DNA of 64,000 nt from assembly GCF_019711375.1 (NCBI RefSeq), contig NZ_CP081295.1, positions 1,674,001-1,738,000 of the forward strand, in the 5' to 3' direction. Position 1 is the first letter of the stretch. Each line of letters opens with the position of its first letter. This DNA comes from Qipengyuania aurantiaca. GTDB lineage: Bacteria > Pseudomonadota > Alphaproteobacteria > Sphingomonadales > Sphingomonadaceae. The notes below the pieces were generated by a model that saw only the letters and a list, made by a program, of their open reading frames with translations, did not search any database and was not told where the DNA came from. Of this stretch, positions 42,024-51,030 are shown piece by piece. The translations under genes were made by a program, and so were the position numbers.

Positions 42024-42609
42024 CTTTTCAGGAATGGCGGAAAACCGTCGATTTTTGCGCACCCCCATAGGCGACTGCTGAGAACCTTTGGGCTGAGTAG
42101 GCGGACAAATGGCCGCTTTCGCCCTCACATCGGTCATTCGGCGGTGGTCGGTGCAGCCCCTAAAGCGGACATAAGTCACTCGATTAGATGCCCCAAACCC
42201 TTCTTGCGAGCGCTTCTTGGTCAAATCGTCCACATCCAAGCTAAGTATTCTAACCGGCGCTTTTCACGTCTTCGACCTTCACGCGCAATCGCCTGAAAGC
42301 TTACGACTGACTGAGCGTCGTAAAGTTGCGACTGCATAACGCAAGAGATCGCTATCTTGCGCGACTGCTCGTTTGATGGCACGATATATAAATGCGCAGA
42401 CATTTCTTCTGCCCTGCAACCGGCCTCGTTGCCGTACGCCGATCGGTCGAGTTTCATCTCACCGATTGGTTCAACGAGTAATCTCGATCCGCGCGGGATA
42501 GGCGCGGATTTCGGGCACGCTTTCTTCGTGCCCCAAGACATTCCGGGCCCGTCCCTGACCATTCGCACGCGACCATCGGGTCGCCCATGAAGGTTCGAGG
42601 GATCATAGC
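42024..42609. other. 586-bp intergenic region upstream of the TonB receptor
   Basis: No convincing gene. A minus-strand frame of 131 codons (42221-42616) has no recognisable motif and is probably chance. The region holds two GTCCGC/GCGGAC-type motifs near 42097-42170, a cluster of inverted and direct repeats at 42301-42369, and a small hairpin CGACC/GGTCG near 42570. It is visibly less GC-rich than the coding DNA and should contain the promoter of the cyanophycin-type locus. Confidence 0.6.
42301..42369. repeat. Nested inverted and direct repeats
   Basis: TTACGAC (42301-42307) with GTCGTAA (42317-42323), and CGCAAGA (42340-42346) with TCTTGCG (42355-42361), are two successive palindromes. 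GCGACTGC occurs directly twice (42328-42335 and 42362-42369). They may be regulator binding sites for the TonB-receptor operon. Confidence 0.45.
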
Positions 42610-45420
42610 ATGTCAAATCAATCGAAAATCCGTCGCGGCGCCTCCGGGACCGCTGCCCTCCTGCTTGCAGGAATTTCCACCCCTGTCCTGGCGCAAACCG
42701 CTGCCAGCACGGAAGACACCGCGTCGCCCGACGAAGATGTCATCGTCGTCACCGGGAGCCGTATCGAAGGGCTGCCATCGGACGGCCCGGTCCAGACGAT
42801 TTCCGTCGACCGCGAGGATATCGTGGAATCGGGCGCCGGGACCATCATCGAGGTCCTCCAGGACCTCCCGGTTGCTTCGGGCGGCGGAGCGACATTCTCC
42901 ACCGCCACGGCCGGTCCACTGTCATCCGACACTCCGGTCGGCGCATCAGCGGTTTCGCTGCGCGGACTTGGCGCCTCGTCCACGCTGACCCTTATCAATG
43001 GCCGCCGCGCCCAGATCAGCGCTTTTGCGCGAGGCCAGGAAAGCTTCATCGACGCTAGCTCGATACCGCTTGCCGCAGTCGAGCGGGTCGAAGTGCTGCC
43101 GTCGGGTGCATCGGCGATCTACGGCGCAGATGCTGTCGCCGGCGTGGTCAACTACGTCCTGCGAAACGACTTCGAGGGGATCGAGCTCAGCGCGAGCTAC
43201 GGTAATTCCACGGCTGGCACCGACGAGGGCCGCTACAACCTCACGGCAGTGGCCGGTGCACGCATTGGCGACCGCAATTCGGTCATGCTGGTGGTCGACT
43301 ATTTCAAGCGCAATCCCTTCTTCCTGCGTGACCGGGAAATCAGCCGGGAGAGCTTCCGGCCCAGCCAGCAGGGCTTCTACCCCAGCTTCAACGATCTGTT
43401 CTTCCAGTTCTTCGACCAGACCGAAGAGCCCGCGGACGGTGGCTGCGCCGCCGACGATTTCGGCTTCGGCAATTTCGGCGAGTTCTGCGAGGTCAACACC
43501 AATGCTTTCGTGTCCGTGCAGGATCGGCTGGAAACGATTGGCGGGTTGTTCACCCACCAATTCAAGATTTCCGACAGCCTGACCTGGTATAACGACGTGC
43601 TCTACAGCCGCGTGGAATCGCGCGGTGTCAGTTCACCGGCCAATTTCTCAAGGGCGCCGATCGATCCGGAAAATCCGTTCTGGCCGGCCGCGCTGCAGGC
43701 AGACATCGTCGAGGAAGGCGGCGTGGGCGATTTCAGCGACTACTTCGGATTCCCGATCTTCGCCTGGGGCAAGATCCCCGAGCCGCGCGCCGTTGAGGTC
43801 GAATCCGACAGCTACCGCATCACCTCGGGTCTCCGCGGTGATCTGGCTGGCGACTGGCGGTTCGACGCGGCATTCCTGTTCGGAGGCAACGACCGCGTCC
43901 AGCGCGGCGTTTCGGGATTGGTGATCGCTCAGAACTTCTACGACCTCAACCTGGGCAATATCTGTACCGACGGATCGCGGGTCGAGCGCTGGGATGTTGA
44001 TCTTGCCCGGCCGACTGCCGATTTCATCGGCGACACCTGCGAAGACGACGGACGGACCACGCTCTGGTACAATCCGTTCGGCGGGCAGACCGCGCAGGAA
44101 GACGGCGTTGCCGAACTGCTCGGCACCGAGGCGGAACGCAGCGGCAAATCGCGCCTCTACGCCTTCGATGCCAGCGTCAACGGTACGCTGCTCGAGATGC
44201 CGGCAGGGCCTCTCAAGGCAGCATTTGGCGGGGAGTTCCGGCGTGAAACGCTGCGCGACACCCCTTCCGGAGTGGCCGTGGCCACGATCGACAATCCTGA
44301 GCCGATCCTGGGATTTTCATCTACGAGCGCCGAGGCTGACCGGAACAGCTGGTCGCTCTTCGGCGAGCTTTATGTGCCGCTGGCGCAAGGCCTCGACCTT
44401 CAGCTGGCCGGACGTTTCGACGATTTCGAAGGCTTTGGAAGCGATTTCAATCCCAAGATCGCCGCGCGGTGGGAGCCGGTCGACTGGCTCGCCCTGCGCG
44501 CCAATTACTCGACCTCGTTCCGCGCACCCTCGCTTGCCCAGAGCGGCGCGGGTGTCCTGCTGAGCTCGTATCGCGTAGACTGCGAGGCGACGCCCGGAGC
44601 CTGCGACGGCGATCCGACCGGCGATGGCGAGGCGCTGTTGTCGGAGGATGTCGGCAATCCGGCCCTGGGCGCCGAGAACGCTCGCAGTTTCGGTGGCGGG
44701 GTCATGATCACGCCCAGCCCCGATATCGAGCTGCAGGTCGACTACTGGAACATTCGCCACGAAGATCTGGTCGGGATTGATGAGGACGACTTCATCCGCC
44801 GCGCGCTGGCAGGCGAATTCGCGGTCGTGGGCGATGGCGAACTGCTAACCGGCACGCCGGGTCTCGAAGTCACCAATGGCTTTGTCACCGACGCGCATTT
44901 CCAGATCACCAATCTGGGATTCCAGAAAACGGACGGGATCGACTTCGCCTATACGCACCGCCTCGGCGGTGGTGATGCAGGCGATTTCACCTTCCGGCTG
45001 GATGCGACGCGCATCCTCAATTTCGAACGCAAGGCCTCCGAAGCCAGTCCGGTCGAGCAGCTCGCAGGCGACTATGTCTATCCCGACTTCATCGCGAGCG
45101 GGAAGCTCCGCTGGCGCAAGGATGCCTGGAGGGCTTCTCTGTCCGGCCATTACAAGACCGGATACCGTGACGACCCCTCGGACCGCACCCTCGAAGCGCT
45201 GGGACTGCCGCTCGACCGGGAGTACGAGGTCGACGATTATCTCACCTTCGATCTCAGCGTGAGCTACGATTTTGCGGAGGACAGCTTTATCCAGCTGGCG
45301 GTGCGAAACATCCTCGATGAGGACCCGCCGCGCGTGCTGGGATCGTCGTCGAATGTCGATCTCTTCAACCACGACCTGATCGGCCGCTACGCTACGCTCC
45401 GCGTGACGAAGCGCTTCTAA
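42610..45420 (+). CDS. TonB-dependent receptor
   Basis: 936 residues. A signal peptide (ALLLAGISTPVLAQ) is followed by a TonB-box-like EDVIVVTGSRIEG, the plug domain (VSLRGLGASSTLTLINGRRA, VEVLPSGASAIYGADAVAGVVNYVL) and a beta barrel ending in the aromatic residue of RVTKRF. The plug sequence places it with the large substrate receptors of sphingomonads that carry oligopeptides or polysaccharides rather than siderophores. It is the first gene of a cluster with a permease, a cyanophycinase and an isoaspartyl peptidase, so a cyanophycin-derived peptide is the best guess for the ligand. Confidence 0.92.
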   Translation: MSNQSKIRRGASGTAALLLAGISTPVLAQTAASTEDTASPDEDVIVVTGSRIEGLPSDGPVQTISVDREDIVESGAGTIIEVLQDLPVASGGGATFSTATAGPLSSDTPVGASAVSLRGLGASSTLTLINGRRAQISAFARGQESFIDASSIPLAAVERVEVLPSGASAIYGADAVAGVVNYVLRNDFEGIELSASYGNSTAGTDEGRYNLTAVAGARIGDRNSVMLVVDYFKRNPFFLRDREISRESFRPSQQGFYPSFNDLFFQFFDQTEEPADGGCAADDFGFGNFGEFCEVNTNAFVSVQDRLETIGGLFTHQFKISDSLTWYNDVLYSRVESRGVSSPANFSRAPIDPENPFWPAALQADIVEEGGVGDFSDYFGFPIFAWGKIPEPRAVEVESDSYRITSGLRGDLAGDWRFDAAFLFGGNDRVQRGVSGLVIAQNFYDLNLGNICTDGSRVERWDVDLARPTADFIGDTCEDDGRTTLWYNPFGGQTAQEDGVAELLGTEAERSGKSRLYAFDASVNGTLLEMPAGPLKAAFGGEFRRETLRDTPSGVAVATIDNPEPILGFSSTSAEADRNSWSLFGELYVPLAQGLDLQLAGRFDDFEGFGSDFNPKIAARWEPVDWLALRANYSTSFRAPSLAQSGAGVLLSSYRVDCEATPGACDGDPTGDGEALLSEDVGNPALGAENARSFGGGVMITPSPDIELQVDYWNIRHEDLVGIDEDDFIRRALAGEFAVVGDGELLTGTPGLEVTNGFVTDAHFQITNLGFQKTDGIDFAYTHRLGGGDAGDFTFRLDATRILNFERKASEASPVEQLAGDYVYPDFIASGKLRWRKDAWRASLSGHYKTGYRDDPSDRTLEALGLPLDREYEVDDYLTFDLSVSYDFAEDSFIQLAVRNILDEDPPRVLGSSSNVDLFNHDLIGRYATLRVTKRF

Positions 45421-45501
45421 GGCGGCAAGGTCGAATCCGCTAGGCTCCGGGGCCCGCCCTATCATGGTGGGCTCCGGAGAAGCGGACGACGGGAGAAGAC
45501 G

Positions 45502-46974
45502 ATGTCTGATAGGAAAGCCGAAGACGCGGGCGGCGGCGCCCAGCCGACGCCGCGCGTCTGGCGGATGCCGGATACACTGCTCATCATGTTCACGCTGGCA
45601 TTGTTGGCATGGGCGGCGACATTCGTCTTCGTTCCCGGACAATTCGAGGTGGCGGGCGATCCGAAGCGCATCGTGCCGGGGAGTTATCAGGCCGCATCGG
45701 CGACCATGCCCGCGCCCATAATCGGCAATGAGGAGCGCGCGGGTTTCCTCGACTTCTTTTATGCCGGGCTGGTCACGGGCGATCGCTATTCGCCCACCGT
45801 GGGCCTGATGGCCTTCATTATTGTGATCGGAGGCGTGTTCGGCATGATCATGCGGACCGGCGCGATCGATGCAGCGGTGCAGGCTTCGCTGCCCGGCGGC
45901 AAGGCGCAAAACGAAACCCTGCTGATGATGCTGTTTTTCGCATTTTCTCTCGGGGGCGCGATCTTCGGCCTGTCGGAGGAAGCCATCGCGCTGACGCTCA
46001 TCCTCGCGCCGTCGCTGAGCCGCGCAGGCTATGATGCCATTACCGCGCTGCTGGTATGCCTTTGCGCGAGCCAGATCGGTTTCGCGACGAGCTGGATGAA
46101 CCCGTTCAGCGTGGTGATCGCGCAGAGCATCTCAGGTTTGCCGCCCATGTCTGGGATGGGGCCGCGACTGGCTATCTGGGCAGGCTTCACCCTGCTCGGC
46201 GCGCTCTTTACCTGGCGCTATGCCCGCAGCGTCCGCCTCGGGCTGCGCCCGGCTGTCGGGACGCTCGGCGGATCCATCGATGCCCATGCCGGGCAAACCT
46301 TGCGCTTCCCTCATCTCCTTGTCCTCGCCACGCTCCTGCTCGGCGTGGCCTGGGTGGCTTGGGGTGTCACCACGCGCGGCTACTACCTTCCCGAGATCGC
46401 CGCACAATTCTTCGCAGTGGGCATCGCTACCGCCATCATCGCCCGCTTCGGCAAGCTCGAAGGCGGAGCGACCGGCGAGATGATGGAGGCGTTTCGCGAC
46501 GGTGCGGCGCAGCTCCTGCCAGCTGCGCTCATTGTCGGTGCCGCGAAAGGCATCATGCTACTTCTGGGAGGGGATTCTCCGACCGGCGCGTCCCTGCTGA
46601 ATGCGCTTCTGAACGGGCTCGCCGGGCTGACCGCCGCAGTGCCCGACTGGATGACGGCATGGACGATGTATCTCGCGCAGAGCGTCTTCAATTTCGCCGT
46701 TTCCTCGGGCTCGGGGCAGGCGAGCATTACCATGCCGATCATGGCGCCGCTCGCCGACCTTTCGGGCGTCACCCGCCAGACGGCCGTTCTGGCATTCCAG
46801 CTGGGCGACGGTTTCACCAACCTCGTCGTGCCGACTTCCGCCACGCTGATCGGCTGCCTTGCGGCGGCGCGCGTCTCCTACGGCGATTGGCTCGCGTTTT
46901 TCTGGAAACCGATGCTGGCGCTTTTCATACTCGGCAGCGCGGTCATGCTGCTCGCCCACGGCGGAGGCTTCTGA
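45502..46974 (+). CDS. YfcC/AitC-family membrane permease
   Basis: 490 residues with about 12 membrane segments. Family motifs: GLMAFIIVIGGVFGMIMRTGAID, FFAFSLGGAIFGLSEEAIALTLIL, SSGSGQASITMPIMAPLADL and GDGFTNLVVPTSATLIG. YfcC proteins are thought to move basic amino acids or short peptides; Arg is a product of cyanophycin breakdown. GGGAGAAG precedes the ATG. The stop overlaps the start of the cyanophycinase gene by one base. Confidence 0.83.
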   Translation: MSDRKAEDAGGGAQPTPRVWRMPDTLLIMFTLALLAWAATFVFVPGQFEVAGDPKRIVPGSYQAASATMPAPIIGNEERAGFLDFFYAGLVTGDRYSPTVGLMAFIIVIGGVFGMIMRTGAIDAAVQASLPGGKAQNETLLMMLFFAFSLGGAIFGLSEEAIALTLILAPSLSRAGYDAITALLVCLCASQIGFATSWMNPFSVVIAQSISGLPPMSGMGPRLAIWAGFTLLGALFTWRYARSVRLGLRPAVGTLGGSIDAHAGQTLRFPHLLVLATLLLGVAWVAWGVTTRGYYLPEIAAQFFAVGIATAIIARFGKLEGGATGEMMEAFRDGAAQLLPAALIVGAAKGIMLLLGGDSPTGASLLNALLNGLAGLTAAVPDWMTAWTMYLAQSVFNFAVSSGSGQASITMPIMAPLADLSGVTRQTAVLAFQLGDGFTNLVVPTSATLIGCLAAARVSYGDWLAFFWKPMLALFILGSAVMLLAHGGGF

Positions 46975-48209
46975 TGTTCCTGCGATTGTTAGCGGCCTGC
47001 TTCACCCTTGTGGTTGCCGCATGTGCCACGCCGACCTTGCAGGCACAGCCGGGCACGCTGGTCATCGTGGGCGGCGGCCTCGAACCCGACAACGAAGAGG
47101 TCTTCAAAGCCTTTCTCGATGTCCGCCCCGCGGATGCCCGAGCCATAGCGATCGTACCGGCCGCATCGGGCGCCCCGAGCCAGGCCGCCAACGATTTTCG
47201 TAAGGCACTTATCAACTTCGGCGCCGATCCCGAGAATATCCGGATCGTCGAACTGGCCATGCTCGACGATCCGCAGACCGCCGAAATCGACGAGGCCGAA
47301 TGGACGGGAGGCGCCAAGGATGCCGCGGAAATCGCGAAGATCGCGGAGGCGGGCGCAATCTGGTTCACCGGCGGAGACCAGTCGCGCCTGACGCAGCTGC
47401 TGATCGAAGACGATGGCCGCGAAACGCCTATGCTTGCCGCTATCCGCGAGCGGCTTAACATTGGGGCGGTAGTGGGCGGAACGTCGGCCGGGGCGGCAAT
47501 CATGAGCGATCCGATGATTACGCAGGGCGATACGCTGGCGGCGCTTCTGCCCGATGCGCCCGGCGAGGCGGTGCGCTTCGACCGTGGGCTGGGTTTCCTT
47601 AACAATCTCCTGGTCGACCAGCATTTCGGCGAGCGGGCGAGGCTTGGAAGGCTGGCCGCGCTGCTCACCCACGAGCGCCAGCCGCACCGGATCGGGATCG
47701 GCATCGACGAGAATACCGCCATCAAGGTGACTGCAGGGGACACGGAGGCGCTCGTGCTCGGAACAGGCTATGTAACCCTGCTCGATGCGCGCGGCGCCGC
47801 GCGGGGAAGCGGCACGCGCTTCGCGGTTCGGGGTATGTCGCTGAGCCTTGCCTCGAGCGGCGACCGGATATCGCTGGCGGATGGCAGGATCGAACCCGCT
47901 CCCTTCAAGAAAGCAACTATCGGCAACGAATATTTCGGCCGGGCAACCGTTTCGGGAGGCGGCATGGCGCTTGGCGCGACGTCGCTGGCCGAGGTGGCAG
48001 GCGAGGCGCTGCTCGACAATTCGGCCGCCCGTAAGGTCGAGCGCCAGAGTTTCAGCGGCGCCCACGGAGTGACCTACCGCTTCATCCAGACCGATGCCTC
48101 GCAGGGCTGGTGGGGGCGTCCTCCCGAAGGCCGCGCAGCCTATGCCCTGTCCGCCGTCCGCTTCGATATCGAACCGCTCGACATAATCATGAAGAAAGCA
48201 GAAAACTGA
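46974..48209 (+). CDS. Secreted cyanophycinase (peptidase family S51)
   Basis: 411 residues. A lipoprotein-like signal (LLAACFTLVVAACAT) predicts export. Catalytic features of cyanophycinase: VIVGGGLEPDNEEVF at the start, AIWFTGGDQSRLTQLL, and the nucleophile elbow GAVVGGTSAGAAIMS with Ser171, followed by GLGFLNNLLVDQHFGER, the conserved C-side block. Cyanophycinase cuts cyanophycin (poly-Asp with Arg side chains) to beta-Asp-Arg dipeptides. The extra 100 or so residues at the C-terminus exceed the classic CphB and fit the extracellular CphE type. It overlaps by one base both the permease upstream and the peptidase downstream. Confidence 0.9.
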   Translation: MFLRLLAACFTLVVAACATPTLQAQPGTLVIVGGGLEPDNEEVFKAFLDVRPADARAIAIVPAASGAPSQAANDFRKALINFGADPENIRIVELAMLDDPQTAEIDEAEWTGGAKDAAEIAKIAEAGAIWFTGGDQSRLTQLLIEDDGRETPMLAAIRERLNIGAVVGGTSAGAAIMSDPMITQGDTLAALLPDAPGEAVRFDRGLGFLNNLLVDQHFGERARLGRLAALLTHERQPHRIGIGIDENTAIKVTAGDTEALVLGTGYVTLLDARGAARGSGTRFAVRGMSLSLASSGDRISLADGRIEPAPFKKATIGNEYFGRATVSGGGMALGATSLAEVAGEALLDNSAARKVERQSFSGAHGVTYRFIQTDASQGWWGRPPEGRAAYALSAVRFDIEPLDIIMKKAEN

Positions 48210-49093
48210 TGTCGCACAACTATGTCATAGTCCTGCACGGCGGGGCGGGAGTGAACCCGGATCGGGAGTACGCTCAGGTCGAGGCGCATCTTGCCGGCCT
48301 AGTAGACCGCTGCGACGATATGCTGGCCGGGGGGGCAAGCGCGCTCGATATGGTCGAATTCGCCGTCTCCCAGATGGAGAGCAGCGGACTTTATGTCGCG
48401 GGCCGCGGGTCGGCACCAAACGACCAAGGCGTCGTCGAATGCGATGCCGCGATCATGGACGGGGCGCGGATGAAGGCCGGGGGCGTCTGTGCGGCAGCCG
48501 ATATCGCGGAGCCGATCCGGGCCGCGCGCGCCGTACTCGATCATACGCCCTATATTCTTCTGGCCGGGGACGGCGCGAAGGCCTTTGCCCGTGAGCACAA
48601 TCTCGAAATGGTCGCCGATCCGGCCACCCATTTCGTACTGCCGGTCGGCATCGAAGCCGAGGAAATGCTCCAGCTCGACGAGGGCCTGGCGCATGGCACG
48701 GTCGGCGCGGTCGCCCTCGACATGCATGGCGGACTGGCTGCGGCGACGTCGACCGGCGGGCTCTTGGGCAAGCGCGCAGGGCGTGTCGGCGATACCCCGA
48801 TAACGGGGATCGGCAACTGGGCCGATAGCGAAGTGGCAGTCAGCTGCACCGGGATCGGCGAAGCCTTCATCTATGCCGGAGGTGCCCGCGACCTGGCGGC
48901 ACGAATGGCCTATGGCGGCGAGAGCCTCGAGCAGGCGGGCGATGCGCTCCTGGCAGCCGTGGCGCGCAACCGCGGAGACGGCGGGCTAATCGCCGTCGAC
49001 CGCATGGGCAATGTCACCATGCCGTTCAATTCCGCGGGGATGAAGAGAGCTGTCTCTGGGTCGCGGATCGATCGGAGAGTGTCGATACTGTAG
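48209..49093 (+). CDS. Isoaspartyl peptidase / plant-type L-asparaginase
   Basis: 294 residues, an N-terminal-nucleophile hydrolase. VIVLHGGAG at the start, AGRGSAPNDQGVVECDAAIMDG, then the autocleavage site HGTVGAVALD with nucleophile Thr164, and GDTPITGIGNWAD. It splits beta-aspartyl dipeptides such as beta-Asp-Arg into the two amino acids, the step after cyanophycinase. The ATG overlaps the cyanophycinase stop (TGATG). It has no signal peptide, so dipeptides must enter the cytoplasm first, the likely task of the permease upstream. Confidence 0.92.
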   Translation: MSHNYVIVLHGGAGVNPDREYAQVEAHLAGLVDRCDDMLAGGASALDMVEFAVSQMESSGLYVAGRGSAPNDQGVVECDAAIMDGARMKAGGVCAAADIAEPIRAARAVLDHTPYILLAGDGAKAFAREHNLEMVADPATHFVLPVGIEAEEMLQLDEGLAHGTVGAVALDMHGGLAAATSTGGLLGKRAGRVGDTPITGIGNWADSEVAVSCTGIGEAFIYAGGARDLAARMAYGGESLEQAGDALLAAVARNRGDGGLIAVDRMGNVTMPFNSAGMKRAVSGSRIDRRVSIL

Positions 49094-49197
49094 GTGGTTA
49101 CAATCGAAGGCGGCGCGCCGAGTTCTGCTTTTCGCGTGCCGTCAATCGCCAGCGGACATTCTGCTTACCGCCCCAAAGCTGCCGCCAACTGCGTAGG

Positions 49198-49389
49198 CTA
49201 GGCAAAAATGCCAGCGTCGATCGCAGCAACGTATTTTGCGACTTCGGAAGCTTGACACCGTACGATTAGCTGTTTTGCCGTCTTTCCACGGAATCCTGAG
49301 AGAGCCCGTGTTTCATACCATTGGAGTGCTAGGTTTCTTGAACCGAACCGCGGTTCGACCAAATCCAGAATGTCTTTTTCTGTCATCAT
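49198..49389 (-). CDS. Small DUF2384-like (MbcA/ParS/Xre) antitoxin-type protein, orphan
   Basis: 63 residues starting at an ATG pair (49389) behind GGGGAG. ILDLVEPRFGSRNLALQWYET, FRGKTAKQLI and YVAAIDAGIFA follow the pattern of the toxin-binding domain that ends RES-Xre type antitoxins, where a conserved Trp and a final GxF occur. No Xre DNA-binding part and no RES-domain toxin gene are seen next to it. It may be a remnant of a toxin-antitoxin pair or a solitary regulator. Confidence 0.6.
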   Translation of the reverse strand: MMTEKDILDLVEPRFGSRNLALQWYETRALSGFRGKTAKQLIVRCQASEVAKYVAAIDAGIFA

Positions 49390-49666
49390 TCTCCCCTTTG
49401 CACATCTGATACGCGCCCTTCCTATCGGCGCAAAGTTACTCTTGGGCGGCCGGGTTTGTTTGACCAATTTGGGGCTGGACTGAGCGGGATACCCGCGGAT
49501 GTTACGGGCGTTCGAGAAAAATTTCCCAATGATTTGAGTGCCCATTTTTGTCGTCTATGGGGCACCACTTTCCTGCTCGCAGTATTTCGATCCGTCGACC
49601 GCGCTCGCGCTGGTAAAGCTCATGCTTTGCTTGAAGAGGGCAGCCTTGGGGAATACGGGCGGCTCG

Positions 49667-50902
49667 ATGCTGAATTCGGTTTATCCCGTTCGCGCCCTGC
49701 TGCTGGCGATCTTCCTGCTGATGGCGGGCAGCGGCTTTCTGTCGACGCTGCTGGCGGTCCGGCTGGAAGTCGCAGGGGCTTCGGCGGGCGTTATCGGCCT
49801 CGTCGCCACCGCCTATTTCGGCGGGCTGATGCTCGGTTCGATGCGGGTCGAGCGCGTGATTGCGCGCATCGGCCATATCCGCGCCTTTGCCGCTTTCGTG
49901 ACGGTCTATTCGGCGAGCAGCCTGACCTATGCGATCCTCGACAATCCGGGCGTGTGGACCATGCTGCGCTTCATCGACGGCTTTGCGATGGCCGGCGTAT
50001 TCGTCTGCCTCGAAAGCTGGCTCAACCAGCAGGCCAGCCCGCAGAACCGCAGCGGCGTGCTCGCCTTCTACATGATCGCGCTCTACAGCGGGCAGGCGGC
50101 CGGGCAGTTCCTCCTCAACCTCGGCGACAGCGCGCCCGACCTGCCGTTCATGGTTTCGGCAATTCTGCTCTCCATCGCCTTGCTGCCGGTGCTCCTCACC
50201 CGGATGGAGCAGCCGCGTATCGATGCCGTGGCGCCGTTCTCACTCAAGCGTCTCTATAAGGTTTCGCCGCTGGGCATCATCGGCACGCTGATTACCGGCG
50301 CGATGCTGGGGGCGTTTTACGCGTTGGGCGCGGTCTACATCCAGCGCATCGGGATGGGATTGTCCGAGGTGGCGTTGTTCACCTCCTGCGTCATTGCGGG
50401 CGGTGTGGCGCTCCAATACCCGCTCGGCATTCTCTCGGACCGGTTCGACCGGAGGCTCGTGGTCATTGCGTGCTTCCTTGCCGCCGCACTCATCTGCCTG
50501 CCGATTGCGCTGGCCGACCTCGGCGCAACGTGGACCATCGGCCTCGGCAGCCTGTTCGGCGGGTTTGCCTTTGCGCTCTATCCCCTGTGCGTGGCCCATT
50601 CGAACGACCACTTGTCCGAAGAGGAGCGCATCGGCGCGAGCAGCGGACTGGTGCTGACCTATTCGGCCGGAGCTGTCGCCGGGCCGCTGATCGGTTCGGC
50701 GGGCATGGGCGCCTTCGGACCGGCGGGCCTCTTCGCTGTCATAGGTGGGCTAGCGCTCATCGGCGGGCTCTTCGGGATCGGCCGGACCTTCGCGCGCGCC
50801 GCCGTACCGGCCGACGACCAGCAGGCCTTCCAGAGCCTGCCCCGCACGACCCCCATGGCCGCCGTCCTCGAAGCCGAGACACCGATCCAGGACGACCACT
50901 AA
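49667..50902 (+). CDS. Major facilitator superfamily transporter
   Basis: 411 residues, 12 membrane segments. MFS signatures: GLVATAYFGGLMLGSMRVERV between helices 2 and 3, GYxSR-like stretches in the second half (LGILSDRFDRRLVVI), and a soluble C-terminal tail. It resembles the YcaD-like drug or sugar efflux group; substrate unknown. The start at 49667 is chosen because the signal helix begins five residues later. The gene runs into the type I secretion genes with a 128-nt gap. Confidence 0.8.
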   Translation: MLNSVYPVRALLLAIFLLMAGSGFLSTLLAVRLEVAGASAGVIGLVATAYFGGLMLGSMRVERVIARIGHIRAFAAFVTVYSASSLTYAILDNPGVWTMLRFIDGFAMAGVFVCLESWLNQQASPQNRSGVLAFYMIALYSGQAAGQFLLNLGDSAPDLPFMVSAILLSIALLPVLLTRMEQPRIDAVAPFSLKRLYKVSPLGIIGTLITGAMLGAFYALGAVYIQRIGMGLSEVALFTSCVIAGGVALQYPLGILSDRFDRRLVVIACFLAAALICLPIALADLGATWTIGLGSLFGGFAFALYPLCVAHSNDHLSEEERIGASSGLVLTYSAGAVAGPLIGSAGMGAFGPAGLFAVIGGLALIGGLFGIGRTFARAAVPADDQQAFQSLPRTTPMAAVLEAETPIQDDH

Positions 50903-51030
50903 CCATAAAACCGCTGCGTCTCTCTTCTATTACACAGGCCCGAATTCTGCGCGTCTTGCTGGTTTTGTTAACGCCTTGTGGTAAAGGGGCTGGTAACGAC
51001 CTCGGGGAACACGGGGATTATTGGACGGAC

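Noticed and set aside
42221..42616. 131-codon minus-strand frame in the gap before the TonB receptor
   Set aside because: No motif, no good ribosome site and overlaps the start of the receptor gene.
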